From NCBI GenBank assembly GCA_025526915.1, contig JAHLKH010000156.1:1-64000 (forward strand): a DNA stretch of 64,000 bases, written 5' to 3'. This document shows, piece after piece, positions 32,350 to 41,172 of the stretch; positions within the stretch are counted from its first letter, which is position 1; each line of letters starts with the position of its first letter. The notes under the pieces are model-generated. The model was not told the DNA's origin, ran no database searches, and saw only the letters and a list, made by a program, of their open reading frames with translations. The position numbers and the translations under genes are program-made. The DNA comes from Entophlyctis helioformis (Eukaryota; Chytridiomycota; Chytridiomycetes; Chytridiales; Chytriomycetaceae).

Positions 32350-35300
32350 TCAATCATGTGCAGCACGCGCAAGCTCGGCCCGCTGCTTCTGCGCGTTCCG
32401 AATGACCCAAAGCGCTCCAGCGATCCGATGCAGCGGCACCAGATGATACATGACCGCCAGCGCCATGCCGCTCGGTAGTGCCATCCCAGCCAGCTGCGAC
32501 ACCGAAACGCTCTGCTGCTCATTGCCCATCATGCTCGTCCCATTTCCGGCCTCTGTCCCATTCCCACTACCACCACCACCACTGCCACCACCGTCGATGC
32601 TTGTCCCATTGTTCGGCACCCACGCGCCATCCGCCCCACTGCCACCGCTCCCACCAGTGGCCCCACTGCCCACGCTGCCGTTGCCACCCGTGACAGGACG
32701 TCCAGAAAACGCCGCCGCGACCGCCCAGTACACCCACACGCTCACGAGCGACACAAACAGCGCCATGGCAAGCAGCTCAATGACCACGACGCACCAGCAA
32801 AAGATGCGCTGCGACCCGCGGAACGTTGACGCGTCGAGCTCGCGCTGCGTGATGAGGTACGCCGTCACCTGCTTGTTGCCGTTGTAGATGGACGCGTACA
32901 GCGGCAGCCCGTTCCACGCGTTGAGCACCTGCGCCAGGTTGATGCGCGGCGGCAGGTTGGGGTTCTGCTGATGTGCATGGTGTCCATGATGATGCCCGTG
33001 ATGCCCGTGATGGTGATGCCCGTGATGATGGTGGCCGTGGTGGTGGTGCGGCTGATGATGGTGATGGGTCGCAACCATGCCATGCCCGCCAGCGGCAGTG
33101 ACTGCGGCATTGTACACGTTCGACATGACGCGCACGCGGTCGACGATGCACGCCACGACGTTGACGTCGCCGATATCCACCGCCGTCTTGAGCAGGTGCG
33201 GCGCAATCTGGGCAAAGTCGGCGTCGCGCAGGCCGCGGATGGCAAGCACGAGATGGCCGGTGAATTTGGAGCGCATGCCGAGACACAGCCGCCAGAGACC
33301 GGCGCGCGACACGAGGTCCTGGATGATCTCGATGGTGGTGGGCGAGCGGGGCGACGACTCGATGATGAGGCGGGCGGTGTCGAGGTGGTCCTGGTTGAGC
33401 GCGCACGACAGGGCCGCCGACATGGTTTTGCTGGACACGCGTTTGCGCCGTCGGGCAGACAGGTTGGACTGGCCAGACTGCCGACGCTGCTGGCTGGGAT
33501 CGCCGCCGCCTCCGGGCGACGCTGCCGACATGGAGTTGGTCATTTGCGGATGGGCGTGGTACGCCTGCTGTGAGACCCTGAACGCCGTGTGTGCATGCAC
33601 CCAGAGCGGCGTGCCCCAGTGGCTGGACGTGTACGGGATGGCGTCCGAGGCCAACGGCGTGTCGAGACCAAGCAGCAGACGGATGAGCGGGATGTGGTGG
33701 CTGAGCACCGCCTGGTAGAACAGCGACCGCAGGATGGTTTCGTCATAGTCCCAGTCGACTTCGTTGGCCGCAAACAGATGCGCGCCGCCCAGGTCAAAGA
33801 GCGCGTCCGGCTCGTTGAGATCCACGCCGTTGGGTATGACGAGGTGGGTCACGTTGTCGTCGTCCTCCTCGTCGTCCTCCTCGTCATCGCTCTGCCCATT
33901 GTCGTCGTCGTCATCGTTGGCTGCGTTGGCCGGTGGGACAGCCGGCTGGATATCGTCCATGCTGTGCACGCCATGCAGAGTCTCCTCGCTCAGCTGCCCG
34001 CCCGGCCCGACCACAAATCCGTCGGCAGCCACAGCCACACCCGTGCCAGGATGCGCTTGTGCACTAGCAGCCGCAGTGACCGCAGCATTCGCAGCTTCAA
34101 CGCCGGCACCAGGCGCAACGACCATGGCCGCCGTCCACGCACCGCCCGCCCCAGACGCCAGAAACTCGGCAAGCCCCTGGTACGGCAGATCGCCTCGATA
34201 GTACGCAGCCTGCAGGTACCGCTCGACATGCTTTCGCCGCAGCCTGTACAATGGCCAGATGGGCATATAGATGAAGCTGCTCTTGGCGCTCTCGCTCGCA
34301 CTGCGGTCAGGCGATCGCGACCCGGACGCGTTCCAGCTGCCGCCTCCAGTGGGAGTGGCCCCTGCATTCGCCCCGCCGCCACCACCAGCACCACCTGTGC
34401 CGCCAAGACCAGTGCTGCCAAGACCAGTCCCGCCGAGCCCCACTCCGCCACCGCCAATGCTCGACGCAAGCCTAGACCCATGCGCCATGAGCGCGCCAGA
34501 CATGCGACGCAACATCAACGTGCCCTGCGACGTCTTGAGCGGCTTGTTGAGCAGCCGCTTGCGGCCCAGCCCGGCCTCGGGATCGCCGCCGAGCGACATG
34601 ACTAGCGCGACCAGCGAAAGGTGGCTGTACATGGACGCCATGCAGATGGTCAGATGCTCGACCGCGCGGATGTCGGCGCCGTAATGCACCAGGCAGGCGA
34701 TCAGCTGGATTTGTTTGCGCTCGAGGGGACACACGGGCAAGAGGCCCCATGCGCTGCCCGAGTCGGCGACCATGCCGGCTGCGGCCGTGATCTGGCGCGA
34801 GTGGTTGGCAGCGTGAGCGGCTGCACTTGTGGCTGCTGGGTTCTCGTGTATGCTGTGCGTGTCGTGGTGGATATCGTCCGCGCTGTTTGGGTGTGGGTGG
34901 CTGTGGGGAGGAATGCTGTGGTGGCTGCCGACGTGGTGGTGGTGGAGCGAGTTGGCCATGAACGGGGTCGAGGCTTCAGGAACGGGAGTCAGCGAGGTCG
35001 CGTCGTTGGCCGTGTCGTGGTGGTAGTGGTGGGACTGATGGCGATGATGGTGGGGCGGTGGATGGTGATGGTGGCCAGCATCATGCGAGGACACGGCCAT
35101 GTTGGCAGACACCGTGGCGGCAGACGATGCAGCAGCAGCAGCAGCAGCCGCAGCGGCGGCGGCAGTGGTAGCATTGCTCCCACGTCGAGCAGCGAGATTT
35201 GGTGGAAGGCCGATGTGACCCGCGTTACTGCCGCGTCGTGCGCTTGCTGGATCGGGCGGGAGAGCCTGCAAAACACCTGCATTGCTCCCACGGCGACCCG

Positions 35301-36405
35301 ACGGTGGAATGTCAGCGAGCACAATCACGCCTGCGTTGCTGCCACGGCGGCCCATGCCCATGCCAAGCGGGCCCATGGGGGGCTGCGACGACGCAGACGA
35401 CGCCAAGTCTCCGAGCCCCGCATTGCTGCTGCGTCGGCCAGCACTGGGACCCGCGTTGTTGTTGCTGTTGTTGTTGTTGTTGCTGCCGCTGCTGGTGGCC
35501 GGCAATGCACCGCTCAGGCCCTGCAGACCCGCGTTGCTGCCACGTCGACTGACCACGGCCGAGGCTGACGTGGCGGCAGCGGCAGCGGCAGCAGCCACAG
35601 CGGTCATGCTCGCGTTGCTGCCACGACGCACACCAACGGCAAGACTGCTGCTGCCGCGACGCACAGCACGCCAGAGCGCTTGCGACGGCGTGCGAACGTG
35701 CTCGGCCGCCTCCTTGACGCCACGCTTGACAGCGGCGCGTGCCAGCACAGCGCAGTCGCAGCCCGTCTGGCTCTTTGTCTTGCGAGAGAACGGGCCAGAT
35801 GCAGACGCGGACGCGGACGCATGCCCGTGGTCGTGATGATGAGGGCTGTGGTGGCCGTAGCCGTCACCGCCGGCATTGGCATTCGCAGCAGCAGAGCCGG
35901 ACGGCGACCAAGCGCGACCGCCGCTCGAAAGAAGGCTGCAGAAGCCGCTGCAGCCTGCATGCTCGTGAGCGAGGTGAGCGTGGTGGCTGTGGTGGCCCTG
36001 ACCGTCGCCCATGGGGTCGGCATGGAAGAGCGAGCCTGAGCAGACGCTGACGGTGTGCAGGAACCCGTGGTTCCAGGCAAAGGCAGACGCCAGACGACGG
36101 CCGTAGCGTTGAATGAGCCACCGAGCACGGGTATGCGTGTCGAGCGAGATGGCATAGAGGACACGGTTGACGAGCGGCAGACTGGGGTTGCACGACAACA
36201 CCATGATCTTGATGAGGATTTCCCGTGGCAGTCTGTGGGTCATGTTGGGCCGCCTGGGAGTGCCTGTGTCTGCACCTGTGCCTGTGCCTCCTGTCGTAGC
36301 GGTAGTGGTTGTGGCTGTGGCCATCTGTATGTTGTGTGTGCCAGCGTGTTCTGCGTCGGCTGTGTGGGAGGTGCCGCTGCGGGCCTTTTTCTTGAACAGC
36401 GGCAT
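32350..36405 (-). CDS. Large F-box-like/ankyrin-like protein with C-terminal membrane hairpin (copy 1)
   Basis: About 1351 residues, single exon, from ATG 36405 (MPLFKKKARSG; the frame is open to 36585). An F-box-like start, LPREILIKIMVLSCNPSLPL, is followed by ARWLIQRYGRRLASAFAW. Then comes a long disordered region with RRGSNA repeats, poly-Ala and His runs. Ankyrin-like helical repeats follow: LIACLVHYGADIRAVEHLTI near the middle and LFYQAVLSHHIPLIRLLLGL, MSAALSCALNQDHLDTARLI and LLKTAVDIGDVNVVACIVDR further on. A 25-His stretch lies at about 32980-33065. Near the C-terminus a hydrophobic span (CWCVVVIELLAMALFVSLVS) is followed by a Gly/Asn loop with N-glycosylation sequons and a second span (GMALAVMYHLVPLHRIAG). 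No homolog with known function is recognised. The same layout recurs at 41173-43143. Confidence 0.75.
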   Translation of the reverse strand: MPLFKKKARSGTSHTADAEHAGTHNIQMATATTTTATTGGTGTGADTGTPRRPNMTHRLPREILIKIMVLSCNPSLPLVNRVLYAISLDTHTRARWLIQRYGRRLASAFAWNHGFLHTVSVCSGSLFHADPMGDGQGHHSHHAHLAHEHAGCSGFCSLLSSGGRAWSPSGSAAANANAGGDGYGHHSPHHHDHGHASASASASGPFSRKTKSQTGCDCAVLARAAVKRGVKEAAEHVRTPSQALWRAVRRGSSSLAVGVRRGSNASMTAVAAAAAAAATSASAVVSRRGSNAGLQGLSGALPATSSGSNNNNNSNNNAGPSAGRRSSNAGLGDLASSASSQPPMGPLGMGMGRRGSNAGVIVLADIPPSGRRGSNAGVLQALPPDPASARRGSNAGHIGLPPNLAARRGSNATTAAAAAAAAAAAASSAATVSANMAVSSHDAGHHHHPPPHHHRHQSHHYHHDTANDATSLTPVPEASTPFMANSLHHHHVGSHHSIPPHSHPHPNSADDIHHDTHSIHENPAATSAAAHAANHSRQITAAAGMVADSGSAWGLLPVCPLERKQIQLIACLVHYGADIRAVEHLTICMASMYSHLSLVALVMSLGGDPEAGLGRKRLLNKPLKTSQGTLMLRRMSGALMAHGSRLASSIGGGGVGLGGTGLGSTGLGGTGGAGGGGGANAGATPTGGGSWNASGSRSPDRSASESAKSSFIYMPIWPLYRLRRKHVERYLQAAYYRGDLPYQGLAEFLASGAGGAWTAAMVVAPGAGVEAANAAVTAAASAQAHPGTGVAVAADGFVVGPGGQLSEETLHGVHSMDDIQPAVPPANAANDDDDDNGQSDDEEDDEEDDDNVTHLVIPNGVDLNEPDALFDLGGAHLFAANEVDWDYDETILRSLFYQAVLSHHIPLIRLLLGLDTPLASDAIPYTSSHWGTPLWVHAHTAFRVSQQAYHAHPQMTNSMSAASPGGGGDPSQQRRQSGQSNLSARRRKRVSSKTMSAALSCALNQDHLDTARLIIESSPRSPTTIEIIQDLVSRAGLWRLCLGMRSKFTGHLVLAIRGLRDADFAQIAPHLLKTAVDIGDVNVVACIVDRVRVMSNVYNAAVTAAGGHGMVATHHHHQPHHHHGHHHHGHHHHGHHGHHHGHHAHQQNPNLPPRINLAQVLNAWNGLPLYASIYNGNKQVTAYLITQRELDASTFRGSQRIFCWCVVVIELLAMALFVSLVSVWVYWAVAAAFSGRPVTGGNGSVGSGATGGSGGSGADGAWVPNNGTSIDGGGSGGGGSGNGTEAGNGTSMMGNEQQSVSVSQLAGMALPSGMALAVMYHLVPLHRIAGALWVIRNAQKQRAELARAAHD
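35170..35660 (-). repeat. Dispersed RRGSNAG repeat array within the F-box/ankyrin gene
   Basis: About eight near-copies of RRGSNA(G/S/T), at roughly 35172, 35222, 35280, 35333, 35425, 35530, 35611 and 35645, with spacers of about 10-25 residues of unrelated low-complexity sequence. R-R-x-S is the consensus of PKA/AGC kinases. The core is kept while the spacers diverge, which suggests selection. Confidence 0.85.
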
Positions 36406-36722
36406 GCCCAGTTGATGGACAGCGAGTTGGTGTGGAGTGAGCAAGGGAAAGATGGTTGGTCTGAGCCCACTTGGACCCCTTGCTTGGCTCGCAACAACAG
36501 CAACAGGCAGGCACTCCCCCACTCTGTGCGTCTGATGATCAAATCTCGACAATGTTGTGTCGACGCGTTGCGCGAAACGCGTCAATGGTCACGAGATATT
36601 CGGAGAGGCAATGCAAGCCAACCAAAGCAGGGCTGGAGGAGTTGCTGGAAGGAGCATGGGCAATACACCGATTCATCGTCTATAGCTGTACAGTTCATTT
36701 CAAAGAAAGCACACGTGTGGGA
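36406..36722. other. Promoter/leader of F-box/ankyrin copy 1 and 3' end of HMG gene
   Basis: 317 bp without a gene. It contains an inverted pair (CGACGCGTTGCGCGAAACGCGTC) at 36561-36583 whose arms (GACGCGTT/AACGCGTC) could form a hairpin or serve as a MluI-cell-cycle-box-like ACGCGT pair. Nothing else is recognised. Confidence 0.5.
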
Positions 36723-39148
36723 TCACGATGATGATGATGACTGCGATGCGCTCGAGTTGGAGACGGTTGCAGCAGCCGCGGCCAAGTTGGCAAGGCCAGC
36801 GACGGTGACGCCCTTGAGACCGCCAGGCAGCACGCATGTGTACTGCGACGTCTTCATGCGCATCCACTCCTCCATCTCGCGGGCATAGCGCTCCTTGTCG
36901 GCATTGGCCTTGTCCAGAAAGGGCTGCTTCTCGTCGTCGCTGAGGGCCCGCCATGCGACCGAGATCATCTTGGAGATGGGGCCGACGGTCGAGCCTGGGT
37001 ATTTGGCAGTGTACACGGGACGAACGTGGGCAAGGTAGTAGAGAAACGCCGACATGGGGTGCTTGGGGGCGCCTTGTTCCTTGGGGGCACGGCGCGACGC
37101 TTGGCAGGAGGCGCAACAGCAGCAGCAGCAGCATAAGCAGAAGCAGCAGCAGCAGAAGCAGCAGGCGACGACGATGGCGGCATTCCTTGGCCGGCACTGC
37201 CAGCAGCAGCGGCGTGGATGGCCAGCGGCGATGGGGCAGCAGCTGGGGTGGACGGGGCAAAGGCAGGCGATGTCTGCGGGTACATTTGCGGGTAGGGGTG
37301 GGGAGACACCGGGGGCTGCAAGTGCTGCGGATCGCGGGACGGCGACGCAAGCTGCGGGGGAACCATCTGGTACGGGTGGGCCGGGTAGGCGTACGAGAAG
37401 CTCTGAGGAGACGGCGACGGGTACTGCACGTAGATGACGTGTGGGGCGTCGTGTGGGTAAGCGTAGTAGGCGTGCTGCGGGTGCAGGTGCGGCTGCGAGT
37501 GCGAGGGAGGGCCGTATGAGGCAGGCGAAGCCGCAGCAGCCGTGGGCGACGGCGAGAGGGCAGAAACGGCGGGCGAGCCGGATGTGGCGGACGTGGCGGA
37601 CGTGGGCGGGGGTGTGAGGAGCGCCACAGGCTGGACGGGAGGCGAGCCCGACAGCGACATGGACGTGCGCTGGCCGGCCGAGTACGAGGGCGAGGGCGGC
37701 TGCACAAAGATGGGCGGGGGCTGCAGGTAGGCGGCGGGCGCCGTGTGCTCGGGGGCGAATGCCTGCGAGGTGGCTGCCTGCGAGGTGGCCGCGAGCGAGG
37801 CGTGGCTTGGGACGGGCAGCGGCGACGGGGTCGGTGTCGATGCCGATCCATGGCTGGGCGAGGCCGACGTGGCGATGGACAGACGCGGAAGCGGCGATGG
37901 GTGATCCGCCGTCACTCGGGCAGGAGACGAGGCCGGCGACACGAGCTGCTGTTGCGGGGCGTGGTGGCCGTGGCTTGGGGCCGGTGCTTGAGCCTGTGCT
38001 TGCTGGTACTGAGGCTGGTACTGAGGCTGGCACTGGGGCTGGTGCTGGTGGTGGTACTGGGGCTGGTGGTGGTGGACAGGCGCGACCAGCATGGCGGGCG
38101 GGCGGGGCCGTGTGCTCGGCGGGGCGGTGAGGGCCAGCGGGTCGTCAAGCGAGCGCAGGCGTTTCTTGGGAACGGTAAGCGACATGCTGCGGGCGGTTTC
38201 GGGTGACGGGGCAAGCGGCAACGGCTGCGACGGACCCAGAGCGCCATGCGCGACGCGCACCGTGGAGCTGCCCGACAATGACGACGACGATGACGGGGTG
38301 GCGAGTGCCGACTGCAGGCTCAAGGTGCTGCCGTGGCTGCTGTGGCTACCGTGGCTGCTGGCACGCGAGTGTGTGGCCGAGTGTGTGGCAGAGTGGACAG
38401 AGAGGGTCGCAGAGAGGGTCGCGGCAGCAGGGGCCAAGACGGCAGAGGTCGGCGGGCGGCCCAAAGTACCGCGCGGGCCGCGAGAGCCGAGATGATCATC
38501 AGAGTGTTGCGCTGACGGCGATGGGCCGGAACTCGAGCCGCTGGCGCCGAGATGCGAGGGGAACAGCGGGAGCGGCGGCAGCGGGGCGAGGTGGTGGGAC
38601 TGCGGGTGGGACTGCGGGTGGGACTGCGGGTGCGACTGGCGGTGGTGCTGCGTGGGGACGGGCTGGGCGGTGGGGCTGCGGTGCGGGGCCGTCTGGGCCA
38701 TGTTGGGCCGGTGCGTGCTGCTGCTGCCGCCCGACGGCAAGGCCAGCTTGCGGGCGGGCAGCGGCGGCGGCGCTGGAGTCGACGACGAGGGCGGAAGGCT
38801 CGACGCGAGAAGCTGCGACATGGACGGCAGCGTCACGGACGGGCGGTCGTGTCTGGGGGCAAACGCCCTGAACGAGCGCACCATCGTGTCGAGGCCCGGC
38901 GGCGGCGGCGGCGACGAGGACTGGATGTGCATGCAAGGCGGTTGCAGTTGTTGGTGGGCGGGAAGATTGGCGGGAGCGTTGGTGGCAGGTGGTGGCAGGC
39001 TGGATCGGCAGGTGGCGGGCTGGTCAGTCGATGTGCGCTGACCAAGCACCGCTCGCTGGTCGCGGAAAAGGCAAATTTGCATCGGAACAGACACAGACGG
39101 CACAAACGGAACTTGCGGGGAAATTTGGCTGCCTAGTGCGCCGCTCAC
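36723..39148 (-). CDS. HMG-box protein with long disordered N-terminus, one base missing
   Basis: Predicted nuclear DNA-bending protein. Nearly all of it is Ser/Pro/His/Gln-rich low complexity, including a SHPQ tandem and QPQYQ repeats. The C-terminal HMG box reads APKHPMSAFLYYLAHVRPVY, PISKMISVAWRALSDDEKQP and ADKERYAREMEEW, close to the HMGB/NHP6 type. The box is reached only by a -1 change of frame in a C-run at about 37079-37087 (CCCCCAAGG). Without it the frame ends about 40 codons later. The start is unsure: 39148 opens the frame, but 38932 or 38890 are equally possible because the sequence before them is unlike the rest. The box is typical of sequence-nonspecific HMG proteins rather than SOX/MAT types, but this is a visual judgement. 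Confidence 0.75.
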
Positions 39149-39686
39149 TCACCTGGGCTGATGCTCGGTTCTCTGGGGAGTCGGGCTGGCTGGAAGTGCG
39201 GGCTGGAAGTGCGGGCTGGCTGGCTGGCGGGCTGGCTGGCGGGCTGGCTGGCGGGCTGGCTGTCGTTGGTGACTGTCTGCTATCTGTGTGCTGTCTGGTT
39301 GCTGTCTGGTTGCGGGCGGTCGCTGTTGGCTGGCGTTGCTGGCTGGCTGTGTGCGGACGGAACGGGCAGAGGGCGGCTGCAGAAGTGATCCTCGATGTGT
39401 CTCTCGCCAAGTACCGGCCTGCCTCGATATATAAGCCAATTGTGCTGCTTGGCTCGGTGCGGAAATACTCCCGCAAAGTTTGTTGGAGTCGTCGCACCAC
39501 GCTGCTCGCCCACACTCGCGCCACGTGGCACGCCCATGCGGATGCTCGTTGTGCTCAAAATGACTCACGGCCCCATCATATCCGGCGCCCTGGACCACAA
39601 AGTTCCGCCTTTGCAGTCACGCCATCTCATGCCAAGCTTCATTGTCGATGCGGGACCAGACAGGTGCACCGTCTACCACCCGCCAC
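39149..39686. other. Spacer with 12-bp minisatellite between HMG and TACO1 genes
   Basis: No gene is supported. At 39213-39262 about four tandem copies of GCTGGCTGGCGG are present, followed by CTGTCTGGTTG duplicates at 39291-39315. It probably holds the HMG promoter and TACO1 3' end; a TATATAA-like element is at 39428-39434. Confidence 0.6.
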
Positions 39687-40870
39687 TCACAGATAGTGGG
39701 CATTGTGCGATACCTTGACCACCTCCTCTTGGTTTTCGAGTGCCTCGACAAACTCCTCCAGGATCCGAATGTCCTCGGTGTCTGTCAGCGGCACCGGCTC
39801 CGTGCCAAAGTATCCGCTCTCGAGAACCCGCACCTCATACCCAGCAGCCTCGAGCGACCGCTGCGTCGCAATCAGCCGCTCAAACTCACAGAACACCTCC
39901 AGCAGCGGCTGTCTGGTCTCCTCGTCCTCTCCCTCGTCGCCAATGTCCTCGATGGGCATTTCCATCGCCGCATCTGTCATCTCGGCCATCGTGTGTCCCG
40001 TCTTGCCCGGCCCAAACACAACGCGGCCCCGTCGCTTGAACAGGTACGACACGGGCGTGATGGCAGACCCTGGCGCCTTCTTGAACAGCAGGCGGATCTC
40101 GCCGTTTGTCTTGTTGGAGTTGGACGTCAGCGCCTCCACCATGACGGCAACGGATTTGACGGGCGATAGTCCCTCGTACACAATCCGCTTGACTGGATCC
40201 TCGCCGCCTTTGCCACCCCCTGTCGCCCGCTTGATGGCATCCTCGATGTTGGCCTTGGGCAGCTGGTGCTCGCGTGCCTGGTGCAGCGCTGCAGCCAGAT
40301 AGTGGTTGTGCGACGGATCCGTCTCGCCGTTCATGGCCTTGATGCCTGCAATGATCTGTCGCACCACACGTCCAACCACCTTGCCTCGCGCTGCATCGTT
40401 GGCTCCCTGCAATGCGTCCAGCCAGGCATCCGTCAACGTCAGCCAGATCCACCGCCAGATCCACCCTCCATCTGCTGCGCCAGTGTCGCCGTCTGGCTGT
40501 CTGCGTGCGCTTGCATGCCGCCGTCGGAGACGCCCATAGGCGTCCCACCAACGGCCCACAGGCGATCCAAAGGCGGCCCACAGACGGCCCACAGACGCCA
40601 ACAAACCTTGGCATGCATGATCTTGGACCACCTGTTGTGTCCTGCGAAGCGGCACTGCTGGAGCATGTTCGCCTGACTGCCCAAAGCCGGCCGTCCAAGC
40701 CATTCAAGCACTGCTGGCCTGTGGCCGTGCCCGTGCGCCTGTGCCTGCGACGGCTGCCCTGCTCGTGCCCCAAGCGTCGCTGTCCATGCAGCAGCTGTGA
40801 CGGCTGTCGTTGTCGTCGTTGTCGTGAGCGCAGCGAGCCGTGAGGTGAATCTAGACAGCCCCATTCTCAA
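39687..40870 (-). CDS. TACO1: Mitochondrial translational activator TACO1 (YebC family)
   Basis: YebC/PmpR-family protein; the mitochondrial member helps translation of COX1 or of proline-rich stretches. Two exons (40870-40607 and 40406-39687) give 327 residues, in frame throughout. The first ~60 residues are Thr/Ala/Arg-rich, consistent with a mitochondrial presequence. The YebC signature is split by the 200-nt intron: CRFAGHNRWSKIMHAK then GANDAARGKVVGRVVRQIIA. Further blocks are LPKANIEDAIKRATGG, EGLSPVKSVAVMVEALTSN, RLLFKKAPGSAI, SYLFKRRGRVVFGP and the acidic domain 3 (EDIGDEGEDEE). The intron itself has imperfect GTGGGCCGTCTGTGGGCC repeats. Confidence 0.93.
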
Positions 40871-41172
40871 ACCATGGCATCAGAGTCAGCAGCCAGCACA
40901 CACCACCAGCGGACGGCGCACATCTGCGAGCATGCCACCTACAAGTCTGTGGCCCGTGCGGGTCGATCGTGAGGTTCAACAAAAAGTTGATGTTTAGGCA
41001 GGTCACGTGACTCTCCGTTCATCCGCTGTCGACTTATCGAATCGTGTCTCTGTCAACAAGTCACCAGTCCAGGTTGGTAACGTGGCGCTGGTGGATGCCG
41101 CACATTGGCCATCCATGCTGGCTGCTGACTCTTGGGTCACTGTATGGCACGCTGGCCCAAAGATTCAGATTG

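Noticed and set aside
33589..34605. 338-codon plus-strand ORF antisense to F-box/ankyrin copy 1
   Set aside because: Opposite strand holds a continuous 1351-codon frame with coherent domains.
2183..37087. Programmed -1 ribosomal frameshifting as the cause of the frame breaks
   Set aside because: The sites share no slippery heptamer or downstream structure, occur in unrelated housekeeping genes, and cluster by position in the window; deletion errors are simpler.
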